DNA from: Acidimicrobiaceae bacterium
GTDB lineage: Bacteria > Actinomycetota > Acidimicrobiia > Acidimicrobiales > Aldehydirespiratoraceae
Direction: 5' to 3'
NCBI GenBank assembly: GCA_009837445.1
Contig: VXTM01000010.1
Coordinates: 46,045-110,044 of the forward strand
DNA: 64,000 nucleotides
A program made the translations under genes and the position numbers. Every line of letters begins with the position of its first letter. Position 1 is the stretch's first letter. The notes under the pieces are model-generated. The model made no database searches, was not told where the DNA came from, and saw only the letters and a list, made by a program, of their open reading frames with translations. Below are positions 24,172-31,797 of this stretch, in pieces.

Positions 24172-25457
24172 CAGCGCGTAGCCGCCTCGGCCCGCGACGC
24201 ATCCTCCAGCACGGCGCGGTACTGCTCTACGGTCCGCTCAGCGGTGTGGCGCCAGGACCACTGGTTGATCACCCGCCGGCGACCGGCCTCGCCCACCCGG
24301 GCCCGGGCATCGGGATCGTCCAGCGCCTCCCGCAGCACCGCGGCCAGCGCCTCAGCGTCGCCGGGCTCGGTCAGGAAGCAGGTCTCGCCGTGGGTGCCGG
24401 CCACCTCGGGCAGCGCCCCGCCGGTGGTGGCCACCAGCGGCACCCCGCACGACATGGCCTCGATGGCGGGCAGAGAGAAACCCTCGTACAGCGAGGGCAC
24501 CACCGCCAGCTCGGCTTCGGCGTACAGCTCCACGATGCGGTCGTCGGGCACCCCCGACACGAACGTGACCGCGCCGGCCAGCCCCAGCTCGGAGATGGCC
24601 CGGCTGGCCGCTGAGTCGGACTTGGCCCGGCCGATGATGGTGAGCTCGAGATGGCGCTCGGTGCGCAGCTTGGCCACCGCCTCCAGCAGGAAGCTCAAGC
24701 CCTTCATGGTCACGTCGGCGCTGGCGGTGGTGATCAGCCGGCCCGGCACCCGGGCGACTTCGGGCCTCGGCGAGAACAGCTCGGGATCGACCCCGACCGG
24801 CACCACGTGGATCCGCTCCGGCGCCACGCCGTGGTCCTGGACGATGTCTCGCTTGGATGACTCCGACACGGTGAGCACCCTGGGAAGGCGCTTGGCCACC
24901 CGGGTCTGCATCTTGGTGAACGCGTACCAGCGGCGCTTGCCGATCTGCTCCCTCAGGGTTCGGGTGTGGGCCAGCTCCAGGCGGCGGTCCACGGTGATCG
25001 GGTGGTGGATGGTCTCCAGCAGCGGCCAGCCCTGGCGCTGCATGGCCAGGATCCCCCAACCGAGGGTCTGGTTGTCGTGGACAACGTCGAACTCGCTCCG
25101 GCGCAGGCGCAGGTGCCGCCAGGCCCGCAGGCTGAACGCCATCGGCTCGCTGAAGTTGCCAGTCACGAAGGACACGTGCTCGGCCACATCGATCCAGTCC
25201 TTCAGCTCCCACGCCCTGGGCTTGCGCATGGGGTGGGGCGGGGCCCAGATGTCGAGCCCTCCCAGCTTCACGAGCGGGACCCTCGGATCGAGTTCGGGGT
25301 ACGGCGGGCCGCCGAGCACGGTGACGTGGTGGCCCAGGTCGGCCAGGGCCGCCGACAGGCGGCTGACGTACACGCCCTGCCCGCCCACGTGGGGCTTCCC
25401 GCGGTAGGAGAGCATGGCCACGCGCAGGGGGGCGGGCTGGTCCGCTGGGGCGGGCAT
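24171..25457 (-). CDS. GT4-family glycosyltransferase
   Basis: 428-residue GT-B glycosyltransferase. The N-terminal domain begins LRVAMLSYRGKPHVGGQGVY with the Gly-rich loop that binds donor phosphate, followed by LADLGHHVTVLGGPPYP; the C-terminal donor domain has ADVTMKGLSFLLEAV and the EGFSLPAIEAMSCGVPLVAT motif with the conserved E-x7-E. It should transfer a hexose from a nucleotide sugar to an unknown acceptor. Starts four bases after the lnt stop and overlaps the methyltransferase gene by one base. Context suggests envelope glycolipid or lipoprotein modification; the acceptor is not predictable. Confidence 0.92.
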   Translation of the reverse strand: MPAPADQPAPLRVAMLSYRGKPHVGGQGVYVSRLSAALADLGHHVTVLGGPPYPELDPRVPLVKLGGLDIWAPPHPMRKPRAWELKDWIDVAEHVSFVTGNFSEPMAFSLRAWRHLRLRRSEFDVVHDNQTLGWGILAMQRQGWPLLETIHHPITVDRRLELAHTRTLREQIGKRRWYAFTKMQTRVAKRLPRVLTVSESSKRDIVQDHGVAPERIHVVPVGVDPELFSPRPEVARVPGRLITTASADVTMKGLSFLLEAVAKLRTERHLELTIIGRAKSDSAASRAISELGLAGAVTFVSGVPDDRIVELYAEAELAVVPSLYEGFSLPAIEAMSCGVPLVATTGGALPEVAGTHGETCFLTEPGDAEALAAVLREALDDPDARARVGEAGRRRVINQWSWRHTAERTVEQYRAVLEDASRAEAATR

Positions 25458-25461
25458 GGCG

Positions 25462-27075
25462 CTACGACTTTCTCCCGGGCCTGGATCTCTTGAACACGCG
25501 GCCGAGGCCGAGCGCCAGCGAGAGCGTCAGGACCGAGGCTAGAGCCACGGGCCACGCCCCCAGCCGGACCGCGAGCGTATCGCCGTGGCGCAGTTCCACG
25601 GTCGTCTGGATGACCCTGCTCTCGGACACTCCGGTCCGCTCGATCACGTTGCCGTCGGGGTCGATGACCGCGGAGAAGCCGGTCGGCGAGGCCTGCACCA
25701 CCCAGCGGTCGGTCTCGATGGCCCGGAGGCGGCTGGAGGCGATCTGCTGGGATTGGACCACCGTCAGCCAGTAGCTGGATCCGTTGGTGGGATTGAGCAC
25801 GATTAGGCCGTCGCCGTCGCCCACCCCGCTGCGGGCCCGGTGATCGAAGAAGATCTCCCATGAGATGGACACGGCCAGCGGGCCCAGCGGCGTCTCCACG
25901 GTGGCGGGCTCGTCGGAGGGTCCGGCTCGCAGGTCGCGGGGCGGCAGCTCTTCGCTGAACCGCTCCGCGGTGGAGCGCAGGGGGACGTACTCGCCGAAGG
26001 GGACCCGCTGGACCTTGTCGTAACGGTCGCCTTCCGTGCCGTCGGGAAGGTAGACGAGCGAGTAGTTGAGGTTGGCCTGGCCGTCGGGACTGCGCTCGAA
26101 GAAACCGGCCAGCAGCACGGTGTCCAGCTCGCGGGCCAGGTCCGACAGCCTGGTCCGGGCCTCCCGGTCGGTGAGCAGCGGCTGTTCGCAACGCGCCGGC
26201 GTGATGGCGGAGTCCGGGCTGGGGTGAACGACGTCCTCGGGCCACAGCACCAGGTCCACCGGCACCGACACCTGCTCGGAGGTGGTGTTCAGATGGCGCT
26301 CGAACACGGCCCGCTGCTCGCAGATGTCTGCCCTGGTGTTCTGGGGCCCGCCGCCCTGCACCGCGGCCACGGTGATGCGGGCTCCGTCGCCGCCGGTGAC
26401 CGGCCCCGCACCGGGGGCGGCCATTCCGGCGAGCCCCGCGGCCACCAACACGGCGGCGCCGACCGCCGCGGGTCTCAGGCTCCCGGACAAGACCGCGGCC
26501 AGCGTCACCCCTCCCACCGCCGTCAGCGCGGTCAGCAGGAGCGGCCCGCCGATCCGGGCCGCGGCGCCCAGCGGACTCGGCACCTGGCCCATCGCCATCG
26601 TGGCCAGCGGCACGCCACCGAAGGGCCACGTCCAGCGGAGCAGCTCGGCCAGCACCAGCGCAGCGCAAAACGCGGTCCGGCGACGGTGGTCGGGCGGCAC
26701 CAGCGCGCCGGCCGCCGCGTGCATGGCCGCGAAGCCGATCACCGCTAGGGGCCAGCCCACCAGGGTGAGGTCGATCATCCAGACGGTCGCCGGGCCCAGC
26801 CAGCTGACGCTCACCAGCGCGGACCGCCCGGCCCGCTGCCAGAAGCCGGCGCCGGCCAGCAGTTCGACCCACAGAGCCATGCCGGCGAATGCCAGCGGCC
26901 AGAACCCCCACGGCGGCAGCGACCCGGCCAGCAGCACCCCGGCCAGGACGCCGCGGACCCAGGGCGGGCCCAACCTCAGCAGCGACGCGCTCTCACGGCC
27001 CGGGTCCCGGCCCTGCTGCGCCTGCGCCGCCACGGTGCTCAGAGGCCCCGCGGACAGACGGGCGAACCGGCCCAT
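25462..27075 (-). CDS. lnt: apolipoprotein N-acyltransferase (Lnt) with Cys-to-Ser change
   Basis: Membrane enzyme that N-acylates the first Cys of lipoproteins. 537 residues: about seven N-terminal membrane helices (starting GVLAGVLLAGSLPPWGFWP), then an extracytoplasmic nitrilase domain and one C-terminal helix. Nitrilase triad: Glu280 in LWPEDVVHP, Lys354 in YDKVQRVPFGEYVPL; the third residue, normally Cys in ICYE, is Ser405 in ISWEIFF. Since the acyl-enzyme is a thioester on that Cys, activity may be changed or lost. Other landmarks (NPTNGSSYW, ASSRLRAIETDRWVV, SPTGFSAVIDPDG) are normal Lnt. First gene of a four-gene operon with glycosyltransferase, methyltransferase and toroid protein. 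Confidence 0.9.
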   Translation of the reverse strand: MGRFARLSAGPLSTVAAQAQQGRDPGRESASLLRLGPPWVRGVLAGVLLAGSLPPWGFWPLAFAGMALWVELLAGAGFWQRAGRSALVSVSWLGPATVWMIDLTLVGWPLAVIGFAAMHAAAGALVPPDHRRRTAFCAALVLAELLRWTWPFGGVPLATMAMGQVPSPLGAAARIGGPLLLTALTAVGGVTLAAVLSGSLRPAAVGAAVLVAAGLAGMAAPGAGPVTGGDGARITVAAVQGGGPQNTRADICEQRAVFERHLNTTSEQVSVPVDLVLWPEDVVHPSPDSAITPARCEQPLLTDREARTRLSDLARELDTVLLAGFFERSPDGQANLNYSLVYLPDGTEGDRYDKVQRVPFGEYVPLRSTAERFSEELPPRDLRAGPSDEPATVETPLGPLAVSISWEIFFDHRARSGVGDGDGLIVLNPTNGSSYWLTVVQSQQIASSRLRAIETDRWVVQASPTGFSAVIDPDGNVIERTGVSESRVIQTTVELRHGDTLAVRLGAWPVALASVLTLSLALGLGRVFKRSRPGRKS

Positions 27076-27212
27076 ACGGGGCGGGGCCGTGGCCCGAGCG
27101 GCCCGTGAGCGAAGCGAACAAGAGCGGGAATGACCACCCTGCGCCGGGATTGGCTGCCGGTCAATCTGCGTTCGCTCTCAGTCTCTCGCCAGTTCGGGGC
27201 GTCGGCCGGCGC

Positions 27213-27998
27213 TCACTCAGCGGGGGGCGCCCACGGTTCGTCGCCTCCCGACCCGAACTCGCTCAGTTCGTTGCTGAGCTCGTTGAGTTCCGCGCTGAGC
27301 TCCAGGGTGAGCTCGTTCAGCTCGTCGCTGAGCCTGCCCAGCTCGCCACCCCGCTCGTCGACGAGCCCCGAAGGCATGAGCCGGTTGACGCCGGAGACGG
27401 GGCCGACGCCGCGGATCCGCACGGTCACGTCACCGATGCAGGTCACCCAGTCGGGCAGGCTGACGATGTCGGTGACGGTGTATATCTCGCCTGCGGGGGC
27501 GGCTGCGCACAGCTTGGCGGCCAGGTTCACAGGCTCGCCGACGTAGTCGTCGCCCTCGAAGAGCAGGGCCTCGCCGGTGGCCGCCCCCACACGGACCTGC
27601 ATGCCCCGGCCGGAGAAGTAGTGGATGAGGTGGGCTGCCAGAGACAGCGCGGCGGCGGCGCTGGTGGACACCAGCATCGCGCCGTCGCCCAGCCACTTCG
27701 CCACCCTGACGCCCCGCTTGGCCGCGACGCTGCGGGTGATCCTGCGAAAGTCCCCGAGCATCGCCACTGCCTCGTGCGGTCCGTGGGAGCGGGTGTAGGC
27801 GGTGAATCCGCACAGGTCGGCGAAGCAGAAGGTGCGGGTGACGCTGAGGTGGCTGTCACCTTCGGGAAGCTCGTCGGGATGGACGGTGACCAGCGGCGGG
27901 CTGGCCTCGGCCCACTCGCGCGCCGGTCCGGTGTCGGGCGCGACGAGCGGTGTCAGCACCTGCCCAGCTTCGTCGGGGTCCGGGGTCGGGTTCACCAT
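27213..27998 (-). CDS. class III adenylate/guanylate cyclase
   Basis: Soluble nucleotide cyclase, 261 residues, catalytic domain about residues 52-200. Metal ligands are Asp61 in FADLCGFTAYTR and Asp105 in KWLGDGAML; Lys101 and Asp151 fit purine recognition; Asn158 in EPVNLAAK is the transition-state Asn, but the partner Arg is Lys162. There is no membrane or sensor domain, only a 50-residue N-terminal extension. The C-terminus ends in a short heptad helix with repeated ELNEL/ELSEL units and an acidic tail, likely a coiled coil. It starts eight bases after hemY and probably belongs to the same transcript as hemE-hemY, an unusual pairing. ATP is the most likely substrate by Lys/Asp pattern. 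Confidence 0.9.
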   Translation of the reverse strand: MVNPTPDPDEAGQVLTPLVAPDTGPAREWAEASPPLVTVHPDELPEGDSHLSVTRTFCFADLCGFTAYTRSHGPHEAVAMLGDFRRITRSVAAKRGVRVAKWLGDGAMLVSTSAAAALSLAAHLIHYFSGRGMQVRVGAATGEALLFEGDDYVGEPVNLAAKLCAAAPAGEIYTVTDIVSLPDWVTCIGDVTVRIRGVGPVSGVNRLMPSGLVDERGGELGRLSDELNELTLELSAELNELSNELSEFGSGGDEPWAPPAE

Positions 27999-28006
27999 CG
28001 GCTCGT

Positions 28007-29425
28007 TTATAACAGCAGGAGTCTCGTCACGGTCGCGACGGCGCGCTGCCCGCTGCGAATGCACGCCGGCAGTCCCACGCCGCGAAGCGCGGCTCCGGCC
28101 GCCGCGAGGCCGCGCGTTTCGGTGGACAGGCAGGCATCCACCTTCGCCACCCGGTCCAGGTGGCCGGGCCGGTACTGCGGCAGGGACCGCCTCCACGGCC
28201 TGAGCCGGGCCTCCAGGCAGCCGCTGGTCACGGCGTCGCGGCCCACGACGCCTGTGTCGGCGAGCTCGCCTGCGAGCGTGGACACCAGATCGTCGGGGTC
28301 GAGGTCCACCCACCGCCGGTCGTCGGTGCGCCCGGCCGATACCCGCAGCACGGCCAGGCCGGTCCGGGCGTAGTGCTGCCATTTGGAGGACGACCACGAG
28401 CACGCCGTGGTCAGCAGGCCCGTGCTGCGGGGCACCAGGAAGCCGCTGGCGTCGAGGGGTCGAGCCAGGTGCTCGGCGGGGACCACGAACGTGGCCAGGG
28501 CAACGTCGGCGTACTCGATGTCGCCGAGGATGCCTGCTGCGTCGGGGGCGAGATGCTCGAGTAGGCGGGCCGACTCCCACGCGGGGCAGGCCGCGATCAC
28601 CCCGCCGGCGTCGAGAGATCCTCTCGGCGTGGCCACCGTCCAGCGCGGACCGCCGCCTGCCCCCGCCGCCGGGGTGATGTGCTGCACCGGGGTGGAGAGG
28701 CTCACTGCGTCGCCCAGTTCGGCGGCGAGCGCGTCGACCATGCGGGCGACACCGCCCCGAACGCTCTGGAACACCGGCGACCCGGCAGCGTCGTCACCGT
28801 CCCGGCGGGCTGCGACCTGCTGGAGGGCGGTTCCGAGAGGTCCCCCCCGGCGGGCAGCCTCGTGCAGGGGCGGTGCACACGCCTCGATGCTCATCCGATC
28901 AGCCGAGCCAGCGTTGATCCCGCCCAGCAGAGGGTCGACAAGCCGCTCGAACACCTCATCGCCGACCCGGGGCCGTAGCACCTCGCCCACCGTGGCGTCG
29001 CCGGCCAGCGGCTCGGCGTCTCGGGCCAGCCTGCGGCGCAGCGTCTCCGCACCCGGCTGCGAGACGATCCCGGTGCCCTCCAGCGCATCCGCCGTCCACG
29101 GGACGCCCAGCACCGACCGGTCCGGGAACCGCAGCAGTTCGGTGTCACCGAACACGTAGGCGCCGCTCAAGGCGGGCGTCACCAGCTCGGCGCCGAGACC
29201 GATCCGGCGACACAACTCGGCCGCGGCCGGGTCCCTGGCCACGAACCCGTCGGGGCCCGAATCCACGGTGAGGCCGCCGACGCTCGACTCGTCGATGCTG
29301 CCGCCAACACGGTCACCGGCCTCCAGCACCACCGCCTCGATGCCGTTGCACTTGAGTTCGTAAGCCGCGGCCAGACCGGCGATCCCGCCGCCGATCACCG
29401 CGACCCGGCCCGTCCCCGCCGCCAT
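28007..29425 (-). CDS. hemY: protoporphyrinogen/coproporphyrinogen oxidase HemY
   Basis: FAD-dependent oxidase of haem synthesis (protoporphyrinogen IX to protoporphyrin IX, or coproporphyrinogen III to coproporphyrin III in the actinobacterial coproporphyrin route). 472 residues. Dinucleotide-binding start VIGGGIAGLAAAYEL and the following VLEAGDRVGGSI, then SGPDGFV, the substrate-region DPLLGGINAGSADRMSIEA, and the C-terminal FAD-binding ARLRPWRRSLPQYRPGHLDRV and GLAAAGAALRGVGLPACI. Eight bases separate it from hemE upstream and from the cyclase downstream. hemH and hemQ, normal partners of the coproporphyrin branch, are not in this stretch. Confidence 0.92.
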   Translation of the reverse strand: MAAGTGRVAVIGGGIAGLAAAYELKCNGIEAVVLEAGDRVGGSIDESSVGGLTVDSGPDGFVARDPAAAELCRRIGLGAELVTPALSGAYVFGDTELLRFPDRSVLGVPWTADALEGTGIVSQPGAETLRRRLARDAEPLAGDATVGEVLRPRVGDEVFERLVDPLLGGINAGSADRMSIEACAPPLHEAARRGGPLGTALQQVAARRDGDDAAGSPVFQSVRGGVARMVDALAAELGDAVSLSTPVQHITPAAGAGGGPRWTVATPRGSLDAGGVIAACPAWESARLLEHLAPDAAGILGDIEYADVALATFVVPAEHLARPLDASGFLVPRSTGLLTTACSWSSSKWQHYARTGLAVLRVSAGRTDDRRWVDLDPDDLVSTLAGELADTGVVGRDAVTSGCLEARLRPWRRSLPQYRPGHLDRVAKVDACLSTETRGLAAAGAALRGVGLPACIRSGQRAVATVTRLLLL

Positions 29426-29433
29426 CTAGCCGA

Positions 29434-30483
29434 TCACTCCGTCCGCACGTCCCCCTCGTCGTGCACCAGCTGCACCACGCGGGCCAGCACGTCGGGATCG
29501 CTGCTCGGCAGGACCCCGTGGCCGAGGTTGAACACGAAGCCGGGATGCCCGCCGTTGGCGGCCAGCACAGCCCGGGCGGCCTCGCAGGCCGCGGCCTCGC
29601 CGGCCAGCACCACCGCAGGATCCAGGTTGCCCTGCAATGCCCGGCCCGGACCCACCCGGCGGCGGGCCTCGTCGATGGGCACCCGGAAGTCCACCCCGAC
29701 CACCTCGGCGCCGCACCCGCCCATCTGGTCGAGCAGCTCACCGGTACCCACCCCGAAATGGATCCGCGGCACTCCCGTGGTGCCCACCGCCTCCAGTACC
29801 CGGGCCGAGTGGGGGGCCACCCCACGGCGGTACTGCTCGGGCGACAGGGCACCCGCCCAGCTGTCGAACAACTGCACCGCGGCCGCCCCCGCCTCTACTT
29901 GCGATAGCAGCGAAGCGATGGCGAGGTCGGCGAGGCGATCCATGAGGTCGTGCCACAGCGCCTCGTCCCCCAGCATCAGCGCCTTGGTCCGCTCGTGGTG
30001 GCGGGACGGTCCGCCCTCCACCAGGTAGGACGCCACCGTGAACGGCGCGCCCGCGAAGCCGATCAGGGGCACGTCGAGGACATCGACGGCCCGGCGTACG
30101 GTCTCGATCACATACGGCGTGTCGGTTCCCGGGTCCAGGGGGCGCAGGCGGTCGAGGTCGCGCCGGGCCTCGAAGGGACGCTCCACGACCGGGCCCGTGC
30201 CGGGCACGACGTCCATGCCGAAGCCGGCGGCATGGACCGGTACCACGATGTCGCTGAAGAGGATGGCTGCATCGACGCCGTAGCGACGCACCGGCTGCAA
30301 TGTGATCTCCGCGGCCCGGTCGGGGTCGGCGATGGCGTCGAGGATCGAGCCGTCGCCCCGCACGGCTCTGTACTCCGGCAGGGACCGGCCGGCCTGGCGC
30401 ATGAACCACACCGGCACGCGCCCGTGGGGCTGGCCGCGGCAGGCCCGCACGAAGTCGCTGCCCTCGAACCGTCGGCTGCTCAT
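29434..30483 (-). CDS. hemE: uroporphyrinogen decarboxylase HemE
   Basis: Converts uroporphyrinogen III to coproporphyrinogen III by four decarboxylations. 349 residues, normal for the family. The signature PVWFMRQAGRSLPEYR is near residues 24-39 and the second, GFAGAPFTVASYLVEGG, near 135; catalytic Asp in ILFSDIVVP and Tyr in the SYLVEGG region; QLFDSWAGALSP and FNLGHGVLP are also conserved. ATG MSSRRFEG is used because the frame further upstream is arginine-rich noise. Operon partner of hemY (eight bases) and probably of the nucleotide cyclase. Confidence 0.95.
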   Translation of the reverse strand: MSSRRFEGSDFVRACRGQPHGRVPVWFMRQAGRSLPEYRAVRGDGSILDAIADPDRAAEITLQPVRRYGVDAAILFSDIVVPVHAAGFGMDVVPGTGPVVERPFEARRDLDRLRPLDPGTDTPYVIETVRRAVDVLDVPLIGFAGAPFTVASYLVEGGPSRHHERTKALMLGDEALWHDLMDRLADLAIASLLSQVEAGAAAVQLFDSWAGALSPEQYRRGVAPHSARVLEAVGTTGVPRIHFGVGTGELLDQMGGCGAEVVGVDFRVPIDEARRRVGPGRALQGNLDPAVVLAGEAAACEAARAVLAANGGHPGFVFNLGHGVLPSSDPDVLARVVQLVHDEGDVRTE

Positions 30484-30512
30484 CGTGTCGCTGCGGTGGC
30501 GTGAGGGGTCGA

Positions 30513-31679
30513 TCAGCCCGCGGCCCGGCGCAGCACGCGGGCGAAGCGCAGACCGACCCGGTCGGACAGGATGCGGCGGACGGTCCGATCGGCGTCGGTG
30601 GCCAATTCGGATCGCCATACCTGCGCCGGATGGGCGCGGTCGGCTTCCTCGCCGGCGTGGCCGGTACGGTCTACCTCTGCGTCGTTGCCGGTGTCCACCA
30701 ACTCCACCCCGTCGGCGTCCGGTTCCACCACCAGCACAGAGATGCCTCGACGGCGGAGCCCTTCCACCTCCTCGCGCAGCCTGTCGTCCACCCACTGCCG
30801 CCGGGCCGCCCGGAAGGCCCGGCCGTCGGACCATGCCAGATCCAGCGCCTCCGACCACCAGGCTCGGTCCGATGCCGCCGGCTGGGAGTCGCCCAGCCCC
30901 ACCGAGTCGCGGGCCTTGGTCCAGGCATCCGACAGCGAGCCCCGGACCGACGACCATCCCGCTGCGCCGCTCATCGGCGACGACACCACCACCAGGTCGA
31001 AGGCGGGGGGACCCATCAGGTCGGCGTTGGTGTAGGAGTGCACGCCGCCGTCGACGTAGCGCCGCCCGTCCACTGCGACCGGCTCGAACATCACCGGGAC
31101 CGCGCAGCTGGCCCGGACCGCCTCTGCCGCGGTGGCACCGATGTCGTCGCGCCCGAACACCACTCGCTCGCCGTCCGACAGCCGCACAGCCGTCACCCAG
31201 AACGGCTGGGCGGGCCACGGCTCTGGATGCAGTTCGGCCATTCGCTGCTGCAGGGCCTCGGTGGTCCGGGTGCCTCTCGGCAGCAGGCCCACGGCCGCAT
31301 GCAGGGGACGGGTCTGCCAGGGGGGCCACAGGGCCCTCGCGGCGAGGGTCGGCGACTGCGGTCCCTGCTCGTTCCAGTCCCGTTCGCTGCGTCCCTCGCG
31401 GTAAGGGGTGACCACCCGGTCGATGATGGCTTGCCCCTCCTCGCTGACGGGCTCGCCGCGGCGATGCGCATAGAGGTCCGCCGGTGGGATGCCGGCCCTC
31501 AGGCAGAGGCCGGTGATGGCACCGGCCGAGGTCCCAAGGATCAGATCGGCGCTGCGGGCGTCCCATCCGGTCACGGCCTGCAGCGCCCGGACCACGCCCG
31601 CGTGCCAGGCCTCCGCCGCCGCGCCGCCCCCGCTGAACACCAGTCCCACCGACAGCGGGGCTGCTTCGATCGGGTCCAT
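30513..31679 (-). CDS. patatin-like phospholipase
   Basis: 388-residue serine hydrolase of the patatin family. Oxyanion loop VFSGGGAAAEAWHAGV near residue 13-28, nucleophile Ser in LGTSAGAITGL near 50 and the dyad Asp in RYVDGGVHSYTNAD. No signal peptide or membrane anchor, so cytoplasmic; likely lipase or acyl hydrolase acting on membrane lipids. The C-terminal part after LVVVSSPMSG is family-typical but otherwise undetermined. ATG MDPIEAAP starts right at the catalytic fold. Lies 29 bases upstream of hemE on the same strand, so it may head the hemE-hemY-cyclase operon. Confidence 0.9.
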   Translation of the reverse strand: MDPIEAAPLSVGLVFSGGGAAAEAWHAGVVRALQAVTGWDARSADLILGTSAGAITGLCLRAGIPPADLYAHRRGEPVSEEGQAIIDRVVTPYREGRSERDWNEQGPQSPTLAARALWPPWQTRPLHAAVGLLPRGTRTTEALQQRMAELHPEPWPAQPFWVTAVRLSDGERVVFGRDDIGATAAEAVRASCAVPVMFEPVAVDGRRYVDGGVHSYTNADLMGPPAFDLVVVSSPMSGAAGWSSVRGSLSDAWTKARDSVGLGDSQPAASDRAWWSEALDLAWSDGRAFRAARRQWVDDRLREEVEGLRRRGISVLVVEPDADGVELVDTGNDAEVDRTGHAGEEADRAHPAQVWRSELATDADRTVRRILSDRVGLRFARVLRRAAG

Positions 31680-31797
31680 GCAGCCGAGGATACGGGAGAT
31701 AAAATCAACAGTTCCCCCGAATTGCCGGAATCCGCCCGCCAGCGGCCCGCTGCTAGCCGGCAGGGACCGGCCGACAAACAGCATCCGCGGTTCAGCC

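Noticed and set aside
30484..31566. Upstream extension of the hemE frame giving a 710-residue protein
   Set aside because: The added part is Arg/Gly/Pro-rich and lies antisense-in-phase to nothing conserved while fully overlapping the patatin gene; the hemE family begins near MSSRRFEG.
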